Of a stretch of DNA of 39,125 nt, positions 31,518 to 39,125 are shown in pieces; within the stretch, counting starts at the first letter, position 1; the number at the start of each line of letters is the position of its first letter. The notes under the pieces were generated by a model. That model worked only from the letters and a program-made list of their open reading frames with translations. It made no database searches and was not told the origin of the DNA. The position numbers were made by a program, and so were the translations under genes. Origin of the DNA: Myxococcota bacterium (GTDB taxonomy: Bacteria; Myxococcota_A; UBA796; UBA2385); contig JAKLKF010000070.1 in assembly GCA_023150805.1 (NCBI GenBank), forward strand, positions 1 to 39,125. Reading direction: 5' to 3'.

Positions 31518-32693
31518 CTACCGGCAGCCGGCCCCGTCGCAGGTGAAGCTGGCCGGGCCCTCGAAGGAGTGGCTGGAGCCCAGGTCCAGGCCCACGTCGT
31601 CGGGCAGGTTCCCCGCGAAGGTGCAGGCCTCGCAGGCCAGCGTGGCCTCGCTCGTGTACAGGTAGATCGCGCCCCCCGCGTCGGCCTCGTTGCCCTCGAA
31701 GGCCACGCCTGACAGCGTGGTGTCACCGAACAGGGACAGCGCGCCGCCGACCTGCGAGGCGTCGTTGCCGCGGAAGGCGCCGCCCGTGATGTCCAGGCCA
31801 CCGAAGTAGTGCAGGACGGCCCCGCCCTGGGTGTCGGTGGCGGTGTTGTCCTGGAACTCCACCTCGTGCAGCGACACCGCGCTGTTCCAGGCGAAGAGCG
31901 CGCCGCCGTCGCGGGCCTGGTTGCCCTCGAAGCGGCTGTCGCGGATGACCGCCGTGCTGTCGTCGACGCGCAGGCCACCGCCGTCGTCGGTGGTGGTGTT
32001 GTCCCGGAAGACGGCGCCCTCGACCTCGATGACGCAGCCCTGCTCGCCGTAGACCCCGCCGCCGTCGTAGGCCTGCCCGTTGGAGACGATCACCTGCGAC
32101 AGCGCCGCGGACGCCCCCTCCGTGCAGCGCAGGCCGGCGCCCGCCCGGTCGTTGCGGTGGCCGCGGGCCGAGCCGCGGTCCAGGGTGACGTTCTCGACCT
32201 GCACGCGGGCACCTTCGCCGGCCACCTCGACGACGGTGCCCCAGTCGCCGCCGGACAGCACCGTGCGCTCGGGCCCGCTGCCCAGGCCCACCACCTCGAC
32301 CTGGGCTTCGACCCGCAGGATGACGAACCAGGTGCCGGTGCAGACCTCCAGGCGCCCGTCCTGGCTCAGGGTCGTCTCCTCGCCCGTGGTGAAGGCGGCG
32401 GTCAGGTCGGTGATCCCGCCGTCGCTGGCGGTGAACAGCGCCTGCCCGCAGTCCCCGGTCGTGTCCGTCCCGCCGTCGGTGGCTCCGCCATCCGTGGCTG
32501 CTCCGCCGTCCGCGGTGCCCCCGTCCGTGGTGCCCCCGCCGTCGGCGGTGCCACCGTCGGGGGAGGCGCCGCCGTCGGAGGCGCCACCGTCGGGGGCGCC
32601 ACCGTCGGAGGAGCCACCGTCGGGGGATCCGGCGCCAGGGGAGCCACTGTCGTCGCCGCCCGCGCAGGCCAGCCAGGTGAGGAGGAGCCACAT
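31518..32693 (-). CDS. Pmp-like parallel beta-helix lipoprotein
   Basis: 391 residues from ATG 32693. MWLLLTWLAC is a ten-residue lipoprotein start (Cys10). About 60 residues of Asp-Gly-Gly-(Ala/Thr/Ser) linker follow, then a beta-helix from about residue 100 to the end. The repeats pair GGA/GGG turns with F..N motifs as in chlamydial polymorphic membrane proteins: DGGGVYGEQG, FRDNTTTDDGGGLRV, FEGNQARDGGALFA, FQDNTATDTQGGAV, FRGNDASQVGGALSL and FEGNEADAGGAIYL. Such helices act as adhesins or bind or cleave polysaccharide. No catalytic site or autotransporter barrel is present, so it is probably a surface-displayed adhesin-like protein. It is divergent from the Cys-rich lipoprotein gene. Confidence 0.78.
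   Translation of the reverse strand: MWLLLTWLACAGGDDSGSPGAGSPDGGSSDGGAPDGGASDGGASPDGGTADGGGTTDGGTADGGAATDGGATDGGTDTTGDCGQALFTASDGGITDLTAAFTTGEETTLSQDGRLEVCTGTWFVILRVEAQVEVVGLGSGPERTVLSGGDWGTVVEVAGEGARVQVENVTLDRGSARGHRNDRAGAGLRCTEGASAALSQVIVSNGQAYDGGGVYGEQGCVIEVEGAVFRDNTTTDDGGGLRVDDSTAVIRDSRFEGNQARDGGALFAWNSAVSLHEVEFQDNTATDTQGGAVLHYFGGLDITGGAFRGNDASQVGGALSLFGDTTLSGVAFEGNEADAGGAIYLYTSEATLACEACTFAGNLPDDVGLDLGSSHSFEGPASFTCDGAGCR
32471..32640 (-). repeat. Coding tandem repeat for the Asp-Gly-Gly linker
   Basis: Imperfect 9-18-bp units of the type GCCACCGTCGG/GCGCCGCCGTC (plus strand) encode DGGA, DGGT and DGGS blocks. The repeats keep phase 3, stop at the domain borders, and are likely to vary in copy number. 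Confidence 0.6.
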
Positions 32694-32699
32694 GCGCGG

Positions 32700-32705
32700 A
32701 TCATG
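32700..32705 (-). promoter_or_regulatory. -10 element predicting a leaderless beta-helix mRNA
   Basis: CATGAT on the minus strand ends exactly 6 nt before ATG 32693. The -35 region is poor. Confidence 0.45.
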
Positions 32706-32720
32706 GCACGGCCGCCGCCG

Positions 32721-32750
32721 TTGTGCCCGGCCGGCGGGCCGTGGCACAGT
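32721..32750 (+). promoter_or_regulatory. Promoter predicting a leaderless mRNA for the Cys-rich lipoprotein gene
   Basis: TTGTGC (32721-32726), an 18-bp spacer and CACAGT (32745-32750), which ends exactly 6 nt before GTG 32757. Confidence 0.45.
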
Positions 32751-32756
32751 GGTCGC

Positions 32757-33683
32757 GTGCGGCTTCCCCTGCTCGCCCTGCTCGCCGGCTGCCCGCCCGA
32801 CCCCGGCGCGCCCGGCGGCGGCGTGGACTCCGGGCTGTCTCTCCCGCTCGCCGGCGACTGCCCCTCGGCCGAGCGGCTGGGGGGCTTCCGGGTCGAGGTC
32901 ACGACGGAGACCTCCGGCGTGCAGGGCACCGTCTCCGACGGCGTCCTGCCCGGCGAGGTGCTGCAGGAGCTGTCCTCCGAGGGCGCCTGCGTCCTGCAGG
33001 CTCGCGCCAACCCCACCTGCGAGCCGCCCTGCGAGAGCGGCCAGCTCTGCGGCCTGGACGGCGCCTGCGTGGACTACCCGCGCACCCAGGACCTGGGCAC
33101 CGTCACCCTGCAGGGCCTGCGCGCCCCGGTGGTGATGGAGCCCGTGCAGCCCGGCAACAGCTACTACGACACCAGCCTGCCCCACCCCGCCTTCGACGAA
33201 GGCGCGGACATCTCGCTCTCCGCCGCCGGCCTGCAGCTTCGTGGACAGGGCGGCGCCGCGCTGATCCCCGCCGCCACGCCCCTGCGGATTGTCTCCGGCC
33301 AGGCCCTCGACCTGGCCTGGACACCGCCGGTGACGGGGGCCGCGACCCACCTGCGCCTGGTCCTGTCCATCGACCAACATGGACAGAGCCCCCGGCAGCT
33401 CACCTGCGACTTCGCCGACACGGGGCAGGGCACCGTGCCCGCCGGCATCCTGGCCGAGCTGGTCGGCGCCGGGGTCAGCGGCTGGCCCTCGGCCCGCCTG
33501 CGGCGGCGCACCGCCGACTCCGCCACCGTCCAGGTGGGCGAGGGGGTCCTGGGCTGCGTGGACCTCGAGGTCGCATGGGCCACGGAGCTGACCGTCGAGG
33601 TGGACGGTCACACGCCCTGCAGCTCGGACCTGGACTGCCCTGATGGACAGAGCTGCGACCTGGCCCTGGCGAGCTGCGTGTGA
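32757..33683 (+). CDS. Cys-rich lipoprotein with C-terminal disulfide motif
   Basis: 308 residues. GTG 32757 was chosen because it starts the lipoprotein signal (MRLPLLALLAGC, Cys12) and lies at the predicted +1. Two short Cys clusters frame a beta-rich middle. The first is CEPPCESGQLCGLDGACV at about residues 82-99. The second, at the C-terminus, is CSSDLDCPDGQSCDLALASC. This 'C..D.DC..GQ.C....C' form is frequent in Myxococcota exported proteins and resembles small EGF-like or Stig-type disulfide knots. The middle part may be a carbohydrate- or protein-binding beta-sandwich, but no family is recognised. Its stop overlaps the next gene as GTGA, so the two are translated together. Confidence 0.7.
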   Translation: MRLPLLALLAGCPPDPGAPGGGVDSGLSLPLAGDCPSAERLGGFRVEVTTETSGVQGTVSDGVLPGEVLQELSSEGACVLQARANPTCEPPCESGQLCGLDGACVDYPRTQDLGTVTLQGLRAPVVMEPVQPGNSYYDTSLPHPAFDEGADISLSAAGLQLRGQGGAALIPAATPLRIVSGQALDLAWTPPVTGAATHLRLVLSIDQHGQSPRQLTCDFADTGQGTVPAGILAELVGAGVSGWPSARLRRRTADSATVQVGEGVLGCVDLEVAWATELTVEVDGHTPCSSDLDCPDGQSCDLALASCV

Positions 33684-35692
33684 CGCTCGCGCTGCTCCTG
33701 CTGCTGTCCTGCCGACCGCAGCCGGCCCCCGTCGCCCATCCCGACGGCGCCTGCCTGCTCGACCCCGCCGCGCCGCCCGCCGGCGCCCCCGCCCTGGGCT
33801 GCGACGTCGACTTCGACGCCCTGGCCAGCACCCCCCTCTCCTCGGCCATCCCCGGCGCCCGCTCGGTCAAGACCGTGCTCGATCGCGCCGACGGCGACGC
33901 CCAGTGGTTCCAGGACACCGTGCGCTACCCGCTGCACTGGGACTTCGCCGTCGACCAGCTGTCGGGCGACGGCCTGCCGCTGGTTCCCGACCAGGCCAGC
34001 TTCAGCGCCACCGAGTACCACAGCCCCGACCGCCGCTTCCTGCTGGGCGCGCTCACGCACTACGAGCAGCCGGACGCCTGGGTCTTCGAGCTGGCCGCCT
34101 GGGACGCCGCCACCGTCGACCTGGTCGAGCAGGCCTTCCGCGCCGTCGCGGCGGCGACCTGGGTGGCGGACCGGCTGGCCTTCCACCCCACCTCCGCGGC
34201 GCAGGAGGCCCTGGCGGAGACCCTGCCCGAGGACATCCCCGTGGTGACCACCGCGGATCTGTTCGAGGGCATCGACTACCAGCCGCTCAACACCGGCAGC
34301 AGCATGGGCCTGCTCACCTTCCACGCCGCCCAGGGCCTGGACTCGGCGGCAGTCGGCTACCGCGAGATCGTCGTCCTCGACCACGCCCCGCAGGACATCG
34401 GCGTCGTCGCCGGCATCGTCACCGCCGAGTTCCAGACCCCGCTCTCCCACCTCAACGTGCTCTCCGTCGGCCGCGGCACGCCCAACATGGCCCTGCGGGA
34501 CGCCTGGTCGAACGCCGAGCTGCGGGCCATGGAGGGCCGCTGGGTCGAGCTGGTGGTCGAGGCCGACACCTGGTCTGTCCGTGAGGTCACCCAGGCCGAG
34601 GCCGAGGCGTGGTGGGCCGAGCACCAGCCCGAGCCGCTCGTCATCACGCCGATGGACACCTCTGTCCAGGACCTGCTGCCCGAGGAGGAGATCCTCGACC
34701 TGGACGGTCAGGACCTGGGCGCCGCGCTGTCCGCCGCCATCCCCGTCGTCGGCGGGAAGGCCGCGCACTACGGCGGCCTGGCGCACATCGGCGACGCGGT
34801 GCCCCACCCCGAGGCCTTCGCGGTGCCGATGTACTGGTACGACCGGCACATGACGCAGCACGGCCTGTGGGGCATGGTCGACGAGCTGCTCGCGGACCCC
34901 GACGTCGCCGCCGACGCCGCGCTGCGCTCCGCGCGGCTGGAGGCCCTGCGCGACGCCATCGAGCAGGCGCTCGTCGATCCGACGCTGGTCGCCCTGGTCG
35001 AGGCCCGGATCCGCGAGGGCTACCAGGAGGGGCGGTACCCGCAGACCCGCTTCCGCTTCCGCTCCTCCACCAACGCCGAGGACCTGTCCGGCTTCAACGG
35101 GGCAGGTCTGTACGACTCCGAGTCGGCGGATCCCGAGGACACGGACGACCCGGTGGACCGGACCATCGCCGCGGTCTGGGCCAGCGCCTGGGGCTTTCGG
35201 GCCTTCGAGGAGCGGTCGTACTACGGCATCGACCACCGCGACGTGGGCATGGCCCTGCTCTGTCACATCTCCTTCCCCGAGGAGGACAGCAACGGCGTCG
35301 CCGTCACCGCCAACGTCTTCGACGAGAGCGGCCTGGAGCCGGCCTTCTACGTCAACGTCCAGGTTGGCGAGGAGAGCGTCGTCAGCCCCCGGCCCGGGGT
35401 GACGGCCGAGCAGCTGCTGTACTACTACGGCCAGCCCGGCCAGCCCGTCGCCTACCTGGCCCACAGCAGCCTGCTGGAGGATGGACAGACCGTGCTCGAC
35501 GCCGGCCAGCTCCTGGACCTGGGCGCGGGCCTGCAGGCGGTGCACGACTACTTCGCGCCGGTGTACGACGAGGGCGGGGCGCCCTATGCGATGGACGTCG
35601 AGTTCAAGTTCGACACGCCCGACGGGGCGACGGATCCGGAGCTGGTGATCAAGCAGGCGCGGCCCTACGTCGGCTGGACGGCCGGGGGCTGA
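33680..35692 (+). CDS. PEP synthase/PPDK-like dikinase lipoprotein with His domain before ATP-grasp
   Basis: 670 residues from GTG 33680, the first start in frame, in a GTGA overlap. MTLALLLLLSC puts the lipobox Cys at 11. A swivelling phosphohistidine-like domain (about 225-300) has FQTPLSHLNVLSVGRGTPNM with presumed His257. The ATP-grasp/pyruvate-binding domain follows: IPVVGGKAAHYGGLA (354-368, Lys360), FRFRSSTNAEDLSGFNGAGL (458-477), and a C-terminal VEFKFD ... VIKQARPY, like the 'iEwa...QaRP' end of PPDK. PEP synthase and PPDK have the opposite domain order; alpha-glucan water dikinase has this one. An exported ATP-dependent dikinase is unexpected, so it may act on imported or released nucleotide, or be a re-purposed binding protein. 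Confidence 0.75.
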   Translation: MTLALLLLLSCRPQPAPVAHPDGACLLDPAAPPAGAPALGCDVDFDALASTPLSSAIPGARSVKTVLDRADGDAQWFQDTVRYPLHWDFAVDQLSGDGLPLVPDQASFSATEYHSPDRRFLLGALTHYEQPDAWVFELAAWDAATVDLVEQAFRAVAAATWVADRLAFHPTSAAQEALAETLPEDIPVVTTADLFEGIDYQPLNTGSSMGLLTFHAAQGLDSAAVGYREIVVLDHAPQDIGVVAGIVTAEFQTPLSHLNVLSVGRGTPNMALRDAWSNAELRAMEGRWVELVVEADTWSVREVTQAEAEAWWAEHQPEPLVITPMDTSVQDLLPEEEILDLDGQDLGAALSAAIPVVGGKAAHYGGLAHIGDAVPHPEAFAVPMYWYDRHMTQHGLWGMVDELLADPDVAADAALRSARLEALRDAIEQALVDPTLVALVEARIREGYQEGRYPQTRFRFRSSTNAEDLSGFNGAGLYDSESADPEDTDDPVDRTIAAVWASAWGFRAFEERSYYGIDHRDVGMALLCHISFPEEDSNGVAVTANVFDESGLEPAFYVNVQVGEESVVSPRPGVTAEQLLYYYGQPGQPVAYLAHSSLLEDGQTVLDAGQLLDLGAGLQAVHDYFAPVYDEGGAPYAMDVEFKFDTPDGATDPELVIKQARPYVGWTAGG

Positions 35693-35713
35693 GGGTCCCC
35701 TCCTCTCCGGCGG

Positions 35714-35719
35714 TAGAGT
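35714..35719 (+). promoter_or_regulatory. Candidate -10 element of the HEAT-repeat gene
   Basis: TAGAGT, 53 nt before ATG 35773, in the 80-bp gap after the dikinase-like gene. No good -35. Confidence 0.3.
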
Positions 35720-35772
35720 CGGGCGGCGGGCTCGGTCCCCCCAACCCCCCCTCGCCGGTCCCAGGAGCGCCC

Positions 35773-38700
35773 ATGGCCTTCGATGCCCTCTCCCACCCGC
35801 TGCGGATCTCCGCGATGCACGACGCCGGGCGCCGGGCCGCCGCGGGCGACGCGCAGGCGGAGGCCCTGCTCGCCACTCTGCACGGCAGCGCCGAGCCCTG
35901 GGACCGCGCGCTGGGGCTGGTCGGCCAGGCCGGCGCGGGGCGGCACGAGGCGCTGCGCGCGGCGACCTTCGACCCCTCCCGGCAGGTGCGGCTGCGGGCC
36001 TGGTCGCTCCTGCTGCGGGTCGGCGCGCCCGAGGTGGTGGCCGCCGCCCTGCGGGAGCACGCGGACGAGCGGCAGAGCCCCCGCCGCGCCGGCGAGCTGC
36101 TCGCGCGGCGCCCCCACCCGGCCGTCGAGGCCCTGGTGGTGGAGCTGGCCACCCCGGAGCGGCCGGCCTGGCTGGACCGCCTGCCCTTGTGCGGCGCCGA
36201 GGTGGTGCGCCCCCGGCTGGCGCTGCTGCGGGAGCACGGCGGCCCGCAAGCCTGGGCGCGGCTGGTGTCCCGGCACCCCCGCCTGGCGGTGCAGGCGCTG
36301 GCCCCCGAGGGCGCGCTCGACATGCGCCAGCAGTGGCGGATCCGCGCCCACCTGCCCGGCCTGGTGCGCGTCGATCCCGACGCCGCGCTGGACCTGGTGG
36401 AGCTCTTGTTCCGGCACGAGGGGCAGGCCCAGGAGATCCGCGCCGCCCTGGTCCGGCTGGCGGTGCTGCGCCCGGCCCACACCTTCGACCTGGTGCGCGC
36501 GCGCCAGGAGCGGGGCCTGCCCGGGCCTCTCTCGGGTCTGTTCTCGCTGGTGCGCTTCCCGCGGGCCGAGCGGCTGGGCCTGGACCGCCTGCGCTGGGCC
36601 CTGTCGCACGCGCCGGCCTGCCTGCCAGACGGCTCGGCGGGGCGCGACTGGCTGCGCCGCCTGTCCCCCTCCGACCAGGAGGCGCTGGTCGCGCACTGGG
36701 TCGCGCACGGGGTCGGCAGCTTCGGCGCCTTCCTGTTCGCCCACGTGCCCGAGGGTCCCGCCCGCGACCGGGCCTTCGCGCGCTGGCGCCGGGCGGCCGA
36801 GGACAGCCACGGCGTCATCGCCGCCGGCCGCCTGCACGACCTGCCACGCGCCCTGCGGGAGGCCGAGGCGCGCCGCCACCTGCACGAGGTGGCCTGGCTG
36901 CAGAGCCGGCCCGAGGAGCGCCGCGCCTACGCCGCCCTGCTGCCCTGGGGCGAGGCCGAGGAGGTGCTGCTGGCCTGGCTGCGCCACCCCGAGGCCGAGC
37001 ACCGCGCCGCTGCGCTGGGCCTGCTGCTGTCCACCGTGCGCCACGACCGGGCGGCGGTGGCAGACGCGCTGGCCGCCGCGCGCCGCCGCAAGAACGAGCA
37101 GGACCCCGTGCGCCTGGCGATGCTCACCGCGCTGGCCGACCTGCCGCCCGGCCGCTCCGCCGCGCCCCAGGTGCCCGAGCTGGTCGGCGTCGTGGGCGAG
37201 GCCCTGGACGCCGCCGACCTCTCCGGCGGGACCGCGCGGGCGGCCCAGCTCCTGGCGGCGCGGGTGCTGGCCCTGGACCCCGAGGCAGGGATGGCGCTGC
37301 TGGCGCGGGTGCTCCAGGTGCGTGGCGGCGTGGACGGCCACGCCATCGGCGGGCGGCTGGACCTGCCCGCGGCCCGGCGCCTGGACCCGGTGCTGGCCGG
37401 GCTGGTCGAGGCCTGGGTCCGCCGCGAGCGGGCGCACGCCGTGCTGGGCCTGGCCCTGGGGCTGGGGGACCGCCTGCGTCACATGCCCCAGACCCTGGCC
37501 GCCTTCGACGGGCTGTGCGCCCTGCCGTCGCTGCCGGTGCTGGCCCAGGTGCTGGAGCTGCTGGCCCGCTTCCACCGCCCGGCCTTCCAGGCCCGCGCGC
37601 TGGCGCTCTTCGCCCAGGATCCCAGCGTGGCCTGCCTGCCGCGGGTCGCCCGCCTGCTGGCCCTGCGTCACACCGAGCTGCTGGATCCCCTGCTGGAGGG
37701 GCGGCCGATGACCGGCCGCTTCGCCACCGGGCGCACGCACTGGGTGCTCGACTTCGGGCTGCGCCTGGGCGGCTGGACCCCGGCCCAGCAGCGGGCCTAC
37801 GCCGCCCGCCTGGTCGAGCTGCTCGACGATCCCGAGCGCGACGTGCCCACAGCCCGCTGGGCGGTGGAGCGCCTGGCGGCATTGCCCTGCGCGCCCGCCG
37901 AGCTGCTGCCGCGCTTCGCCGCCGACCCGCGCCCCCCCGTGCGCGAGCTGGCCCTGCGGGCGCTGCCGTCCGCGGATGGTCCCGAGGGTCTGTCCACCCT
38001 GCTCGACTGCATGGCCGACGACCGCGCGCGCATCGCCATCTACGCCCTGCGCCGCTGCCTGCAGGAGCTGCCCCGCGACGAGGCGGTGGCGCGGCTGTCC
38101 ACAGTGCCGATGGACCGGGTGACCGTCGCCAAGGAGGTGCTGCGCCTGCTGGGCGAGCTGGGGGGGCCCGGCGTGCGCGACCACCTGGTGCGCCTGGGCA
38201 GCCCGCCGGGGCCCGGCGGCAAGCCCCTGCACCGCGACGTGCGCATCGCCCTGCTGCGCGCCCTGTGGGATCACATCGAGCACCCGCCCGCCTGGGCCCT
38301 GCTCGAGGCCGCGGCCCGGGACCCCGATCCCATCCTGGCCAGCCGCCTGCTCTCCATCCCCATGGGGCGGCTGTCGTCGGAGGCCGACGCCCGCCTCGCC
38401 GCGCTGTTCGCCGAGGTGCTCCAGCGCAAGGAGCCCGAGGCCCGCCTCTCCTTCCTGGCCGCCATCCCGCGCGCCCCCCTGCGCGACGCGGCCCGGGTGC
38501 TGTGGGGCGCCCTGCTCCGCCACCTGGATCACCCCGACCCTGCCGAGGCCGTCGCCACGCTCGACGCCCTGCTGGTGCGGATGGTCGACGCCGAGGTGCC
38601 GCGGCTCACCGCCCGGCTGGCCGGCCTCCTGCCCCGCCGGCAGGTCATCCAGGCCCTGCTGGCCCACCTCGCCGCCGTGCTGCACCCCTGGGCGCCCGAC

Positions 38701-39069
38701 CACCACCGGCAGGTCGCGCGCGCCCTGCTGCCCGCGCTGGTCGCCGACCGGCTGGCCGCCAGCCTGGCCGTGCCCCTGCTGGCCCGCGCCTGGGACGACC
38801 AGGGCTACGCCCTGGGCCTGGAGAGCCTGTCGGCCCGCGACCACCTGCACCACGACGCCGTCGCGCTGGCCGTGCAGCACGCCGGGGGCTTCGCCGCCCA
38901 GGACCGCCTGGCCCAGCGCCTGTCCACCCACGCCGATCCGCGCCTGCGCCGGGTCGCCCTGGCCGCCCTGGTCGCCGCCGCCCGCCCCGAGAACGGCTGG
39001 AGCCCGGCGCGGCGCGCCCTGCTCGCGACGCTGCAGTCCGACCCCTCCCTAGCAGCCTGTAGCCCATAG
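35773..39069 (+). CDS. Large HEAT-repeat protein, unknown function
   Basis: 1098 residues from ATG 35773, with AGGAG 6 nt upstream. There is no signal peptide or transmembrane segment, so it is cytoplasmic. The whole length is helical repeats of HEAT/PBS-lyase type. Examples are FDPSRQVRLRAWSLLLRVGA, LRHPEAEHRAAALGLLL, LLDDPERDVPTARWAVERLA, FAADPRPPVRELALRALPS, MADDRARIAIYALRRCLQEL and THADPRLRRVALAALVAAAR. It is rich in Leu, Ala and Arg. No catalytic or DNA-binding domain is visible at either end. Large bacterial HEAT solenoids of this type usually serve as scaffolds. The neighbours give no clear hint, although transcription may continue from the dikinase-like gene. Confidence 0.75.
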   Translation: MAFDALSHPLRISAMHDAGRRAAAGDAQAEALLATLHGSAEPWDRALGLVGQAGAGRHEALRAATFDPSRQVRLRAWSLLLRVGAPEVVAAALREHADERQSPRRAGELLARRPHPAVEALVVELATPERPAWLDRLPLCGAEVVRPRLALLREHGGPQAWARLVSRHPRLAVQALAPEGALDMRQQWRIRAHLPGLVRVDPDAALDLVELLFRHEGQAQEIRAALVRLAVLRPAHTFDLVRARQERGLPGPLSGLFSLVRFPRAERLGLDRLRWALSHAPACLPDGSAGRDWLRRLSPSDQEALVAHWVAHGVGSFGAFLFAHVPEGPARDRAFARWRRAAEDSHGVIAAGRLHDLPRALREAEARRHLHEVAWLQSRPEERRAYAALLPWGEAEEVLLAWLRHPEAEHRAAALGLLLSTVRHDRAAVADALAAARRRKNEQDPVRLAMLTALADLPPGRSAAPQVPELVGVVGEALDAADLSGGTARAAQLLAARVLALDPEAGMALLARVLQVRGGVDGHAIGGRLDLPAARRLDPVLAGLVEAWVRRERAHAVLGLALGLGDRLRHMPQTLAAFDGLCALPSLPVLAQVLELLARFHRPAFQARALALFAQDPSVACLPRVARLLALRHTELLDPLLEGRPMTGRFATGRTHWVLDFGLRLGGWTPAQQRAYAARLVELLDDPERDVPTARWAVERLAALPCAPAELLPRFAADPRPPVRELALRALPSADGPEGLSTLLDCMADDRARIAIYALRRCLQELPRDEAVARLSTVPMDRVTVAKEVLRLLGELGGPGVRDHLVRLGSPPGPGGKPLHRDVRIALLRALWDHIEHPPAWALLEAAARDPDPILASRLLSIPMGRLSSEADARLAALFAEVLQRKEPEARLSFLAAIPRAPLRDAARVLWGALLRHLDHPDPAEAVATLDALLVRMVDAEVPRLTARLAGLLPRRQVIQALLAHLAAVLHPWAPDHHRQVARALLPALVADRLAASLAVPLLARAWDDQGYALGLESLSARDHLHHDAVALAVQHAGGFAAQDRLAQRLSTHADPRLRRVALAALVAAARPENGWSPARRALLATLQSDPSLAACSP

Positions 39070-39080
39070 CGTCCACCCGT

Positions 39081-39124
39081 CGCGCCACGGGGCCGGGGCG
39101 CGCCTCGCCCGCGGGGTTGGCGAG
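39081..39124 (+). terminator. Tandem G+C-rich hairpins after the HEAT gene
   Basis: CGCGCC (39081-39086) pairs with GGCGCG (39097-39102), and CTCGCC (39104-39109) pairs with GGCGAG (39119-39124). They begin 11 nt after the stop. No T-tract is present, so intrinsic termination is uncertain. Confidence 0.3.
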
Positions 39125-39125
39125 A

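Noticed and set aside
32471..32640. Possible non-coding tandem repeat array
   Set aside because: It encodes a periodic Asp-Gly-Gly linker in frame between the lipid anchor and the beta-helix.

Overview
The window is very G+C-rich, uncultured-looking bacterial chromosome. The best match is a Myxococcota / deltaproteobacterial-type lineage. The reasons are the number of lipoproteins, Asp-Gly-Gly linkers after the lipid-anchor cysteine, a Ser/Thr kinase with PEGA repeats, HEAT and beta-helix proteins, and frequent GTG/TTG starts. No tRNA, rRNA, insertion sequence, phage gene or CRISPR array was seen. I call 28 protein genes; the long ORFs opposite them are shadows produced by the high G+C.

Region by region. 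(1) 1-5088, minus strand: four genes in one direction. These are a DUF3604 (PHP-like) lipoprotein, a large propeller-like lipoprotein and two small exported proteins, with GTGA overlaps at two of the three joints. (2) 5232-16042: mostly single genes in alternating directions. They encode a five-bladed-propeller lipoprotein, a TrmA/RlmD-type RNA m5U methyltransferase, a PilP/GspC-like lipoprotein, an RpoH-like sigma factor divergent from a PAS-Fis regulator, a MepA endopeptidase, a TPR/PEGA membrane protein convergent with a PEGA Ser/Thr kinase, a small Cys-rich lipoprotein and a SPASM radical-SAM enzyme. (3) 16049-22513, minus: an outer-membrane-type protein with coiled-coil and Ser-rich segments, a membrane protein with an alpha-toroid domain, a diheme cytochrome c lipoprotein, and a sulfotransferase fused to a DUF1214-like domain. 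(4) 22844-29032, plus: four overlapping genes for a membrane sulfatase-fold enzyme with Thr as presumed nucleophile, an LpxL-like acyltransferase, a second alkaline-phosphatase-superfamily enzyme and an alpha/beta-hydrolase lipoprotein. (5) 29154-39069: envelope lipoproteins (arylsulfotransferase-like, unknown, Pmp-like beta-helix, Cys-rich, and a PEP/pyruvate-dikinase-like protein), then a 1098-residue HEAT-repeat protein.

How they may work together: most products are envelope proteins. The clearest candidate system is the four-gene operon of region 4, which looks like a lipid or glycolipid headgroup/acyl remodelling cassette. Region 3 lies divergently beside it across a 330-bp regulatory gap.

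Two cross-cutting signals stand out. First, at least five, probably six, genes have a -10-like hexamer exactly 6 nt before the start codon, which predicts leaderless mRNAs. Second, several lipoproteins have only 8-11 residues before the lipobox cysteine. In at least three of them no earlier start exists in the reading frame.
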